A stretch of 64,000 nt of DNA from Oxalicibacterium flavum (GTDB lineage: Bacteria; Pseudomonadota; Gammaproteobacteria; Burkholderiales; Burkholderiaceae_D), in NCBI RefSeq assembly GCF_014635065.1, contig NZ_BMCG01000002.1:124001-188000 (forward strand). The letters run 5' to 3'. This document shows positions 1-9,900 of the stretch, one piece after another. The position numbers and the translations under genes were made by a program. The first letter of the stretch is position 1; each line of letters begins with the position of its first letter. Below the pieces are notes generated by a model that searched no databases, was not told the DNA's origin, and saw nothing but the letters and a program-made list of their open reading frames with translations.

Positions 1-613
1 CCACCGGGTTGATCAGCGCGATCTTCTGCCAGATGTCCGGCAGCATGGAGATCGAATAGAAGCTGCCGCCGAGGAAGGCGAGCGGCGTGATGACCAGCAG
101 CGGGATGATCTGCAGTTTTTCGAAGCCGGTGGCCCAGATGCCGATGATGAAGCCGAACAGGCTGAAGGTGACCGAGGTCAGCAGCAGGAAGAAGATCATC
201 CACAGCGGATGCAGGATCTCGAAGGTGACGAAGAACTCCGACGTGACCAGGATCAGCAGTCCCAGGATCATCGACTTGGTGGCGGCCGCGCCGACATAGC
301 CCATGACGATCTCCGCATGCGAGATCGGTGCCGACAGGATTTCATAGATGGTGCCCGCGTACTTGGGCATGAAGATGCCGAACGAGGCGTTCGAGATGCT
401 CTGCGTCATCAGCGTCATCATGATCAGGCCGGGCACGATGAAGGCGCCATAGCTGACGCCATCGATCTCGGCCATGCGCGAGCCGATGGCGGCGCCGAAC
501 ACGACGAAGTAGAGCGAGGTGGAAATGACCGGCGAGGCGATGCTCTGCATCAGCGTGCGCCAGGTGCGCGACATTTCGAAATGGTAAATGGCACGGACAG
601 CATAGAGATTCAT
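1..613 (-). CDS. ABC-2 type transporter permease, partial (3' end outside window)
   Basis: Integral membrane subunit of an ABC-2 type exporter. It starts at the ATG at 613 ([20 protein letters not shown]) and runs off the left edge, so about 204 codons are visible. The visible part has the family hallmarks: a cytoplasmic N-terminus, a run of hydrophobic helices, the segment around [19 protein letters not shown] that resembles the coupling region of DrrB/NodJ-type permeases, and the late [14 protein letters not shown] stretch typical of ABC-2 permeases. The start lies 10 bp after the stop of the ATPase gene, so the two form one operon and one transporter. The family exports drugs, polysaccharides or lipids; substrate cannot be told from sequence. 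Confidence 0.88.
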   Translation of the reverse strand, partial: MNLYAVRAIYHFEMSRTWRTLMQSIASPVISTSLYFVVFGAAIGSRMAEIDGVSYGAFIVPGLIMMTLMTQSISNASFGIFMPKYAGTIYEILSAPISHAEIVMGYVGAAATKSMILGLLILVTSEFFVTFEILHPLWMIFFLLLTSVTFSLFGFIIGIWATGFEKLQIIPLLVITPLAFLGGSFYSISMLPDIWQKIALINPV

Positions 614-623
614 GACGGCGCTT

Positions 624-1550
<927 letters not shown>

Positions 1551-1688
1551 GCGAACTCCGGAAATGATTCTGCAATCGGGCATTGTAGCGCCGCCGACGC
1601 GCCCGTGCATTTGGGGCTTCATGACGCATGGCATGCGGTCGTTGCCTGATATGCATCGGTGAGGCGAGACAGGTCGAGTCGCGCGTTT

Positions 1689-1729
1689 TTGATGTAAATC
1701 AATCGTCCCGCACATGTGCAACCTACACT
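1689..1729 (+). promoter_or_regulatory. FNR box and class II promoter of hemN
   Basis: TTGATGTAAATCAA at 1689-1702 matches the FNR/Anr consensus TTGAT-N4-ATCAA perfectly. A -10-like TACACT sits at 1724-1729, so transcription would begin near 1737 and the box would be centred at about -41.5. That is the standard position for activation by FNR (class II). The hemN start is 50 bases further on. An Fnr-type regulator is encoded at 16356-17120. Confidence 0.85.
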
Positions 1730-1778
1730 GCATGCATGGCGCGGCATTCCGGCGGCGCCGCATGGCGGAGCAGGTGGT

Positions 1779-3218
1779 ATGACAGTTTTCAAGGCGGCAA
1801 CGGCGGACGGAACGGGCATCGAATTCGACACGGCGCTGATACGGCGTCTGGACCGGCCGGGCCCGCGCTACACCTCCTATCCGACGGCCGATCGTTTCGA
1901 TCCGGGGTTTTCGTCGCGCGATTATCTGCAGGCGGTCAACGGCGCGGCGGTGCGCGGCAATGTACCGCCGCTGTCGCTCTACATCCATATTCCATTCTGC
2001 GAATCGATCTGCTACTACTGCGGCTGCAACAAGATCGTCACGCGCGACCGCAGCAAAGCGGCCACCTATCTCAGTTATCTCAAGCGCGAAATCGACATGC
2101 ACAGCCGGCTGCTGGCCGATGTCAACCGCGTCGAACAGCTGCATTTCGGCGGCGGTACGCCCACCTATCTGAGCGACGAGCAGATGGGCGACCTGATGGC
2201 GCATCTGCATCGTCGTTTTCGCTTTGCGCCGGATGCGGAAGGCGAATACTCGATCGAAGTCGATCCGCGCACGGTCACGCGCGAACGTGTGCTGAACTTG
2301 CGGCGACAGGGATTCAATCGCATCAGTCTCGGCGTACAGGATTTCGACCCGCAGGTGCAGAAGGCGGTCAACCGCATCCAGCCCGAGGAGGAAACGCGCG
2401 CCATCATCGCCGCCGCGCGCGAGGCACGGTTCCGTTCCGTGAGCGTCGATCTGATCTACGGCCTGCCCAAGCAGAACCTGGCGACCATGCAGACCACGCT
2501 GGACAAGGTGATCTCAGCCGACCCCGATCGTATTGCGATCTACAACTACGCCCATCTGCCGCATCTGTTCAAGCCGCAGCGACGGATCGACGAGGCCGAT
2601 CTGCCGATTGGCGATGTCAAGCTGGCGATGCTGGCGCTGTGCATCCAGCGGCTGACGGCAGCCGGCTATGTTTACATCGGCATGGATCATTTCGCCAAGC
2701 CGAGCGACGATCTGGCAATCGCGCAGCGGCAGGGCCGGCTGCACCGCAACTTCCAGGGCTATTCGACGCATGCGGAAGCCGATCTGATCGCCTGCGGTGT
2801 ATCGGCCATCGGCGCGGTGGGCGCGATCTATACGCAGAATGCCAAGACCCTCGACGATTACTACGAAAGACTGGATCGCAACGAGCTGCCGATCGTGCGC
2901 GGCCTGCAGCTTGGCATGGACGATCTGCTGCGGCGCATCGTGATCCAGATGCTGATGTGCCACTTCGAGTTGTCGATCGCCGCGATCGAGCTGGCTTATC
3001 CGGTGACGTTCGCCGAGTATTTCGCGACCGAACTCGATGCGCTGCGCGAACTCGAGCAGAACGGCTTGCTGGTGATGGACGACGAATGGATCACCGTCAC
3101 GCCCAAGGGCAGATTGCTCATCAGGAACATCTGCATGGTGTTTGATCGCTACCTTCGTACATCGGCCAAGACCGACGAGGCAGCGGCGCCACTGCGGCGC
3201 TATTCACGCGTGATCTGA
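1779..3218 (+). CDS. hemN: Oxygen-independent coproporphyrinogen III dehydrogenase (radical SAM)
   Basis: Cytoplasmic radical SAM enzyme that converts coproporphyrinogen III to protoporphyrinogen IX without oxygen, for haem synthesis under anaerobic or microaerobic conditions. The 479 aa length fits HemN rather than the shorter HemW. The cluster motif is [11 protein letters not shown] (CxxxCxxCxC, the HemN form), followed by the [12 protein letters not shown]-binding segment. The N-terminal [10 protein letters not shown] motif is also HemN-specific. I chose the ATG at 1779, with purine-rich GGAG/AGG just upstream; an ATG at 1716 would lie upstream of the expected transcript start near 1737. 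The gene stands alone and is preceded by a perfect FNR box, so anaerobic induction is expected. Confidence 0.95.
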   Translation: MTVFKAATADGTGIEFDTALIRRLDRPGPRYTSYPTADRFDPGFSSRDYLQAVNGAAVRGNVPPLSLYIHIPFCESICYYCGCNKIVTRDRSKAATYLSYLKREIDMHSRLLADVNRVEQLHFGGGTPTYLSDEQMGDLMAHLHRRFRFAPDAEGEYSIEVDPRTVTRERVLNLRRQGFNRISLGVQDFDPQVQKAVNRIQPEEETRAIIAAAREARFRSVSVDLIYGLPKQNLATMQTTLDKVISADPDRIAIYNYAHLPHLFKPQRRIDEADLPIGDVKLAMLALCIQRLTAAGYVYIGMDHFAKPSDDLAIAQRQGRLHRNFQGYSTHAEADLIACGVSAIGAVGAIYTQNAKTLDDYYERLDRNELPIVRGLQLGMDDLLRRIVIQMLMCHFELSIAAIELAYPVTFAEYFATELDALRELEQNGLLVMDDEWITVTPKGRLLIRNICMVFDRYLRTSAKTDEAAAPLRRYSRVI

Positions 3219-3351
3219 ATTTCCATACGCACGCAGATTCTTCTTTCGGTTCCCTGAGGCAACGAAGCGCGCAGGACTTCTTGCGCGTGGGCACGTATTT
3301 TTGCGCATGCAAAATCCACACGGTGCGTAAATATTTCGGTCAGGGAATTTT

Positions 3352-3379
3352 GTCATGAAAAATATGTCTGAATCATGAC
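3352..3379. promoter_or_regulatory. Inverted repeat, candidate operator of bcsBZC
   Basis: GTCATGA at 3352-3358 and its exact complement TCATGAC at 3373-3379, separated by 14 bases. The arms are 21 bases centre to centre, two helical turns, as expected for a dimeric regulator. The right arm overlaps the region where a -35 element would lie for the TACAAT at 3401-3406. Which protein binds is unknown. Confidence 0.5.
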
Positions 3380-3406
3380 TTTGCGTGAAAGAGATGCCGC
3401 TACAAT
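3377..3406 (+). promoter_or_regulatory. Candidate sigma-70 promoter of bcsB
   Basis: TACAAT at 3401-3406 is a good -10. The best -35 candidate, TGACTT at 3377-3382 with an 18-base spacer, is poor, which would suit an activated promoter. Predicted start near 3413, about 105 bases before the bcsB start. Confidence 0.45.
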
Positions 3407-3517
3407 CTGGCGTCGCGTCATTGCCTTTCATGTGCGCGTAGTGCCTGTAGGCGTGTGGAAACATGGTCTTCCATCATCTGCAGAGCGCCGACCTCGTTCA
3501 ACCTTTCCTCGTTGCCG

Positions 3518-5791
3518 ATGCCGACATTTACGTCTCGTCTTTCCTTTCTTCTGTTCTTCATCGCACTGTCGTATTGCATCGCCATTGACGTGGCGGCCCA
3601 GCAGCCGCCTGAAGAAAGAGATGCACTGCAGAGCATGACTCCTTCGGCCAATGCGCCCGTGCGCAAGGCCAGCGTGACGCTGCAGAGTCTGGGACTGGGG
3701 CGGCCGATGGAACTGCGTGGTGTGGAGGGCGCGGGAGAGATCGGATTCTCCGTGCGGCTCGACGAGATCGTCACGCGCGCGCGGCTCAACCTGAATTACA
3801 CACTGTCGCCGGCACTGCTGCCGGGACTGTCGCACATCAAGGTCTTCCTCAACGACGAAGTCGTGCAGATCATTCCGGTCACGCGCGAGAACGTGCTGGC
3901 GCCACAGCGCATTGCGCTCGATCTCGATCCGCGCTACATGACCGATTACAACCGCCTGCGCTTTCAGCTCATCGGTCATTACACGATGGAGTGCGAAGCG
4001 GCGTTCCACTCGAGCCTGTGGGCCAACATCAGCAATCAGAGTTCGCTCGACATCGACTACCAGTCGCTGCCGCTGCGTGACGATCTTGCCACCTTTCCGG
4101 TCCCGTTTTTCGACCCGCGCGACAACAGCCAGTTGAACCTACCTTTCGTGTTCGGCGCACAGCCGGACCTGGCGACGCTGCGTGCGGCCGGCGTGCTGGC
4201 CTCGTGGTTCGGCGCGCAGGCCGATTATCGTGGCGCGCGCTTCCCGACCTTCTTGAACAGTCTGCCGACCAAGCACGCGATCGTGTTCCTGACCAATGCC
4301 GAGCGGCCGGTATTCCTGGCCGACCTGCCCAAGGTGGATGCGCCGACCATTTCCGTGATTCCGCATCCGAACCGGCCGGGCCAGAAGCTGTTGCTGGTAC
4401 TCGGGCGCGATGCGGCCGATCTGCAGAAGGCGGCCGACGCGCTGGCCTTCGGCCAGTCGGGCATGACGGGCGACACGATCACGGTCACCGATCTCAAGTA
4501 TCCGAAGCGCCGCGCTGCCTATGACGCGCCGCGCTGGTTGCCGGTCGGCCGGCCGGTGCGCTTTGGCGAACTGGTCGCCAACCCGTTCGAGTTGCAGAAC
4601 CGTGGCATCTCGCTGGGCGGCATCAGCGTCAACGCGCGCATGCCGGCCGACCTGTTCGGCTGGGATACCAAAGGCGTGCTGATCAACCTCAAGTACCGGC
4701 ACACGCCGGTGACCGAAGGGCAGAACGCGCGCCTCAACGTCGAGATCAACGACGAGTACGTGGATTCCTTCGAACTCGGCACCGGACGCCGGGCCGACAG
4801 CAGCAGCCGTCTGCAGTTGCCGGTGCTGCGCGACGACCTGACCGTTTCGCGCACCGACATCAACATCCCGGCGTTCCGCATCGGCAGCGACAACCGGCTG
4901 TTCTTCAAGTTCGAGATGCCGCCGGCCGAAACCGGCCGCTGCGGCTCGGGCAACATCAGCGAAAGCCGCGCCGAGATCGATCCCGATTCGACCATCGACC
5001 TTTCGCGCTTCGACCATTACGCGGCGATGCCCAACCTGGCCTTCTTCGCCAACAGCGGTTTTCCGTTCACCAAGTTCGCCGATCTGGCCGAAACCACGGT
5101 GGTGATCCCGGATCAGCAGAACGCGAGCGAGCTGTCCACCATGTTCGGCGTGCTGGGCCGCTTCGGCGCATCGACCGGTGCGCCGGCCACGTATTTCAAG
5201 CTAGCCGCGATGCGCGACATCGACAAGACCGGCAACACCGACGTGCTGATGATCGCCGGCAGCGGCAAGGCCGAGGCGCTCGACAAATGGGGCAAGGCGA
5301 TGCCGGCGCTGATCGATGCCGCCCAGCGCAGCTTCAAGCCGCTCGGCGGCGTGCTGGATCAGGTCTATGACTGGCTGGGCTTCAACCGCAAGCCGCCTGA
5401 AATCCACGGCGCGGCATCGACGCTGCGCGGCGACGGTCCGCTGGCGGCCATCCTCGGTTTCGAGTCGCCGCTGTCGAACGGCCGCAGCGTGGTGGCATTG
5501 ACCGCTACCAGCGCCGATTTGCTGTCGGGCGCGCTCAATGCGATCGAGGATCCGGGCAAGGCGCGCAACGTGCGCGGCGATCTGGCGCTGATCAGCGGCG
5601 CCGAGGTGCAGAGTTTCCGTACCAGCGACGATCCGTACTACGTCGGCCGCCTGCCGTGGTGGCGCTGGATCTGGTTCTACTTCACCAGCCATCCGATCCT
5701 GGTGGCGCTGATCGGCATCGTGGTCGCCATTCTGGTGTCGCTGCTGGCATTCCGCGCATTGCGACAACTGGCTGCGCGCCGTCTGAAGTGA
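3518..5791 (+). CDS. bcsB: Cellulose synthase regulatory subunit BcsB
   Basis: Periplasmic, inner-membrane-anchored partner of BcsA; together they form the cellulose synthase and guide the glucan across the periplasm. The 757 aa product begins with a signal peptide (MPTFTSRLSFLLFFIALSYC, cleavage near VAAQ), has the repeated jelly-roll/ferredoxin-like halves of BcsB (for example GRPMELRGVEGAGEIGFSVR and ISLGGISVNARMPADLF), and ends in one transmembrane helix (about residues 720-745) followed by a basic tail. I preferred the ATG at 3518 because it gives a proper signal peptide; an upstream ATG at 3455 would add 21 residues before it. It is followed almost without gap by bcsZ and bcsC, while the catalytic bcsA lies on the opposite strand 7 kb away. 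Confidence 0.93.
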   Translation: MPTFTSRLSFLLFFIALSYCIAIDVAAQQPPEERDALQSMTPSANAPVRKASVTLQSLGLGRPMELRGVEGAGEIGFSVRLDEIVTRARLNLNYTLSPALLPGLSHIKVFLNDEVVQIIPVTRENVLAPQRIALDLDPRYMTDYNRLRFQLIGHYTMECEAAFHSSLWANISNQSSLDIDYQSLPLRDDLATFPVPFFDPRDNSQLNLPFVFGAQPDLATLRAAGVLASWFGAQADYRGARFPTFLNSLPTKHAIVFLTNAERPVFLADLPKVDAPTISVIPHPNRPGQKLLLVLGRDAADLQKAADALAFGQSGMTGDTITVTDLKYPKRRAAYDAPRWLPVGRPVRFGELVANPFELQNRGISLGGISVNARMPADLFGWDTKGVLINLKYRHTPVTEGQNARLNVEINDEYVDSFELGTGRRADSSSRLQLPVLRDDLTVSRTDINIPAFRIGSDNRLFFKFEMPPAETGRCGSGNISESRAEIDPDSTIDLSRFDHYAAMPNLAFFANSGFPFTKFADLAETTVVIPDQQNASELSTMFGVLGRFGASTGAPATYFKLAAMRDIDKTGNTDVLMIAGSGKAEALDKWGKAMPALIDAAQRSFKPLGGVLDQVYDWLGFNRKPPEIHGAASTLRGDGPLAAILGFESPLSNGRSVVALTATSADLLSGALNAIEDPGKARNVRGDLALISGAEVQSFRTSDDPYYVGRLPWWRWIWFYFTSHPILVALIGIVVAILVSLLAFRALRQLAARRLK

Positions 5792-5802
5792 AGGGCAGCG
5801 GA

Positions 5803-6987
5803 TTGAAGCGTCCCGACCTGTCGCGACGCAGCGCCTTGCTTGCGCTGGCCGGCATGCCGCTGCTTGCGCTGGGTGCGCCGCAGCGTGTATTGCAGCATGT
5901 ACCGCAGACACTGGTCACGCCGGCTGTTTGCGGCGGCGGCTGGCCCGCGTGGGAGAGTTTCAAGCGGCGGCTGCTGAGCAAGGATGGACGCGTCATCGAT
6001 CCCAGCCTCGACACGCAGGGGACGACCTCGGAAGGACAATCCTATGCACTGTTCTTCGCGCTGGTTGCCAACGACCGCGCCGCGTTTGCGCGCATCCTCG
6101 AATGGACCGAGAACAATCTGGCCGACGGCGACCTGACCGCACGACTGCCGGCCTGGCTGTGGGGCAGGAAGCCGGACGGCGGCTGGGGCGTGATCGACGG
6201 CAATTCGGCTTCCGATTCCGACCTGTGGATCGCCTACGCGCTGGGCGAGGCCGGCCGGCTCTGGCGCCAGCGTCGTTACATTGCAATGTCCGCCTTGCTG
6301 GCGAACCGCATCCTGGAAGCCGAAACCGCCGACCTGCCGGGGCTGGGGCCGACGCTGCTGCCGGGACCGCAGGGCTTTGTGCCCATGCCGGGATTGTGGC
6401 GCCTCAATCCGAGCTACCTGCCGCTGCAGCTCATGCAATGGTTCAGCGACAACAACAGCGACCCGCGCTGGGAGCAACTGCTGCACAGCGCGCGCCGCGT
6501 GATTTACGAATCATCGCCGCAAGGCTACGTGCCCGACTGGATTCTGTATGCGGCCGACAAGGGCTTCCTGCCCGACGGCGGCGGCACGGAAAAAGGCGAG
6601 GGCGCCTATAACGCGATTCGCGTCTATCTGTGGGCAGGCATGCTGGCCGAGGACGGCGCGGACCGCGCGGCGCTGCTGACGCATCTGGCGCCGATGCGCG
6701 CCTACATCGAACGCGAAGGCGTGCCGCCCGAATCCATCGACATCGCCACCGGCGTTGCGGCGCGCGCCGGTTCTTCCGGCTTTTCGGCGGCGATGCTGCC
6801 ATTCCTTGCGGCTTCGGGCGCCGAGCGCGCGGTACGCGAACAGCTGCAACGCGTGCAGGCACAGCCGATCGCTGCCGATGCCTATTACGATCAGGTGCTC
6901 GGCCTGTTCGGGCAGGGCTGGATGGAACGTCGCTATCGTTTCGATGCCGGCGGCCGTTTGCTGCCGGCCTGGAGGGAATGCCGATGA
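5803..6987 (+). CDS. bcsZ: Cellulose-biosynthesis endoglucanase BcsZ (GH8)
   Basis: Periplasmic glycoside hydrolase family 8 endo-beta-1,4-glucanase that trims or edits nascent cellulose. Family motifs: WPAWESFKRR, TTSEGQSYALFFALVANDR with the general-acid Glu, WLWGRKPDGGWGVIDGNSASDSDLWIAYAL, PSYLPLQLMQWF and LFGQGW near the C-terminus. Unusually, the segment that reads YDAIR in the E. coli enzyme, where the Asp is the catalytic base, reads YNAIR here (AAC at 6610-6612, residue 270). The N-terminus has a signal peptide with a Tat-like SRRSALLALAG. I chose the TTG at 5803, eight bases after AAGGG; a GTG at 5788 overlapping the bcsB stop is the alternative. The stop overlaps the bcsC start. Confidence 0.92.
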   Translation: MKRPDLSRRSALLALAGMPLLALGAPQRVLQHVPQTLVTPAVCGGGWPAWESFKRRLLSKDGRVIDPSLDTQGTTSEGQSYALFFALVANDRAAFARILEWTENNLADGDLTARLPAWLWGRKPDGGWGVIDGNSASDSDLWIAYALGEAGRLWRQRRYIAMSALLANRILEAETADLPGLGPTLLPGPQGFVPMPGLWRLNPSYLPLQLMQWFSDNNSDPRWEQLLHSARRVIYESSPQGYVPDWILYAADKGFLPDGGGTEKGEGAYNAIRVYLWAGMLAEDGADRAALLTHLAPMRAYIEREGVPPESIDIATGVAARAGSSGFSAAMLPFLAASGAERAVREQLQRVQAQPIAADAYYDQVLGLFGQGWMERRYRFDAGGRLLPAWRECR

Positions 6988-9900
6988 AGGCGTCTTCTCT
7001 GATGCTGGCTCTGATGTTGCCGCTGCTGGTACCGATCGCGCTGCCGCCGGCGCTGGCCAACGCGCCTGTCTCGCAGGAAGAGAACCTGCGCAACCTGCTG
7101 CAGGCGGCGCGCCTGTGGGATGGCAAGGACCGCCCCGACATCGCGCGCGACTTCCTGCAGAAGGCGCTGCTGATCCGGCCCGATTATGCCGATGCCATCC
7201 TCATGCTCGGCATGGTCGAACTGCGCACCGGGCGCAACAACGTCGCGCTGCAGCTGCTGCAGCGGCTCGAGCGCGTCGCGCCGGGCAGCCGGCAACTGGC
7301 CGAGCTGCGCACCAGCTATCGCGTGGCGACCTACGACAAGGAAAAGCTCGCGCGCATGCGCCTGCTGGCGCGCGCCGGCCAGATCGAGGAGGCCGAAAAA
7401 CTGCTGCGCCAGCTCTATCCGAACGGGCCGCCGCGCGGCGAGGCGGCGCTCGAGTACTACAGCATCATCGGCAGCGCGCCGCGCAACGCGGCACAGGCAC
7501 GTGCCGCGCTGGCCAGGCTCTATCACGAGACCGGCGACGTGCGCTACCGGCTCGGCGAACTGAACATCCTCGCCGACGATTACGACACGCGCCACGCCGC
7601 CATCCGCGGCTACGAGGAACTGGCGGAGTCGCGCAGCGTCAACACGCGCCGGCTGCAGGAGTCGTGGCGCCACAATCTCTACCGCCTGCCCAACGATGCA
7701 GCGACGGTGGACGCAATCCGGCGCTATCTGAAGACCTTCCCGGACGATCAGTCCATGGTCACGCAGATCGCCGCGGTGGAGAAGAACGCGGCGCAGGAGG
7801 CGAGCGTGGAAGCCGGCGGCGGTTCGGAAATCGTGCTCGACAGGCAGGCCGCCGATCCCTACATCGTGGCGCGCGCGCAGGCGCTGGATGCGCTCAACCA
7901 CGGCCGCTTTGATGCCGCCGAGCGCCAGCTGCAGCAGTTGCTGCGCGCGCGTCCTAACGACGACGAAGTGCTGGGCGGGCTGGGCCTGCTGAACCTGCGG
8001 CGCGGCCGCCACGCCGAGGCCGAGGACTATTTCGTGCGCGCCGCGCGCGCGGCCGGCGGCAGCAGCCGCTGGAACAGCCTGGCGGGCACCGCACGCTTCT
8101 GGCAATACCTGGCCGAGGCCGACGCCTATCTCGAAGCCGAACGCCTGCTCGAGGCCGAGGCCATGGTGCGCAATGCGCTGGCGCTGCAGCCGGGCAGTCC
8201 CGACGGTCTGGCGCTGCTAGGCAACGTGCGGCTGGCGGCCGGCGATCCGGCCGATGCCGAACGGCTGTTCCGCGACGCGTTGCGGCGCGAGGGCGACAAC
8301 GGCCGCGCAATGCGCGGTCTCGTCAGCGTGCTGTCGCGCACCGAACGGCGCGAGGAAGCGTACGCCTTGCTGGCCGATTTCGCGCGCCGCCATCCGAAGG
8401 AAGACATGAAGTACGCCGGCGTGCATGCCGACCTGCTGCGCGAGGAGGCCGATGCCGAACTCGCCGCCGGCCGCCCCGGCAGCGCGATCCAGGCGCTGGA
8501 GGCGGCCGTCGTGCTGCAGCCGGACAATGCCTGGCACCGCTTCACGCTGGCGCGGCTGTATGCCTCGCTCGACCTGCCGCAGCTGGCGCGGCAGGTGATG
8601 GACGATGGTGTGGCGCGCCTGCCGGCCGACCCGGAAATGCGCTATGCGCGCGCGCTCAACTTCATCAGCCTCGGCGAGAATGCGCGCGCGCTGGACGACC
8701 TGTCGCGCATCTCCGAGCGCGACCGCAGCGAAGGCATGCGCAGCGCCGAAGTGCGCGCGGCGCTGAACCTGGCGATCGAATCGGCGCGCCAACGGCTGGC
8801 CGCCGGCGACGCGGACCAGGCACGCCGCATCATGGGTGACGCCGAATACATCGCCACCCGTGCCGACAGCATGTCCGCCACGCGTCAGGTGGTGGAGGCA
8901 TGGTTCTCGCTGGACCAGCCCGAGCGCGGCCTGTCGCTGATGCGTGCGCGGCTGGAACCGGACAGTGCGGTTGACGACCAGCTGTATTTCGCCTCGCTGC
9001 TGAACCGCGCGCAGCGCGACGCCGAACTGGCGGCCTGGCTGCCGGCACTGACCGACGCCGTGGCGCAGCAACCGCCGGGCGATCTGCTGGCTGGCAATGC
9101 GGTGCGCCTGCATGAAATCCGCAGCGCGCTGCAGGACCGCGACCTGGTGCGCCTGGTGGACAGTGGCAGGCTGGAAGAGGCGCGTCGCATGGTGGCGGCG
9201 CGTGCCGCCGGCGAGCAGGGCGATCCGTCGCGGCGCACGCTGGCGCGGCAGTGGCTGATCGTGCGCAAGCCGGAGCAGGCGATCCCGCTGTTGCAGGGAT
9301 TGGTGCGGCGCCAAAGCTCCGATGCCGAAAGCCGCAGCGCGCTGGCAGTTGCCTATCACGAGGCCGGCGACCATGCGGCGGCGCGCCGCGAAACCGCCGA
9401 ACTGCTCACGATGACGCGCGCCGACGATCTCTCGTCACGCATCGAGATCGCGCGCCTCATGATCCGCATCGAGGATTACAGCGGCGCGCAGCAGATGCTG
9501 GCGGCGCTGTCGGCACAGGCGCAGAACAATCCGGACATCCTGTTCCTGCAGGGACGCGCCGCGCGCGGCCTCGGCGATTACCGCCAGGCGATGCAGTATC
9601 TGAAGCGCAGCGAGGCGATGTCCTCGACCGCGCACCTGACGACGCAGGTCGCGCCGGAAGTGGCGCGCGACCTGCTGCCGCCGCAGGCGCCGCGGCAGAC
9701 CGAGGCCGTGTCGTCGGGCCAGGAGCGGCCATGGAATCGTCTGTTGACGCCGATGGCGGGCGCGGCGGTGCCGGCGGCCGGCGACAGCCTGCCGGTGCTG
9801 ACCGCGAGCGGCAATCCGGAACGCGACCGTGCGCGCGAGGAGATCGCCGCCATCGAGGAACGGCGACAGCCGCGCATCGAGGCTGGTTTCGATTTCCTGT

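Larger units (their letters stand above)
3219..3517. other. Intergenic region between hemN and bcsB with several inverted repeats
   Basis: Just under 300 bases without a gene. It holds a weak hairpin at 3267-3288 (CGCGCA / TGCGCG arms, no directly following T-run), a 16-base palindrome TTTTGCGCATGCAAAA at 3299-3314, the long inverted repeat at 3352-3379 and a promoter-like element at 3401-3406. Short open frames here show no family resemblance. The density of symmetric elements suggests that regulation of bcsBZC is the main function. Confidence 0.5.

Noticed and set aside
1628..3145. Alternative frame overlapping hemN
   Set aside because: Arg/Ala-rich shadow frame; HemN radical SAM motifs lie in the other frame.
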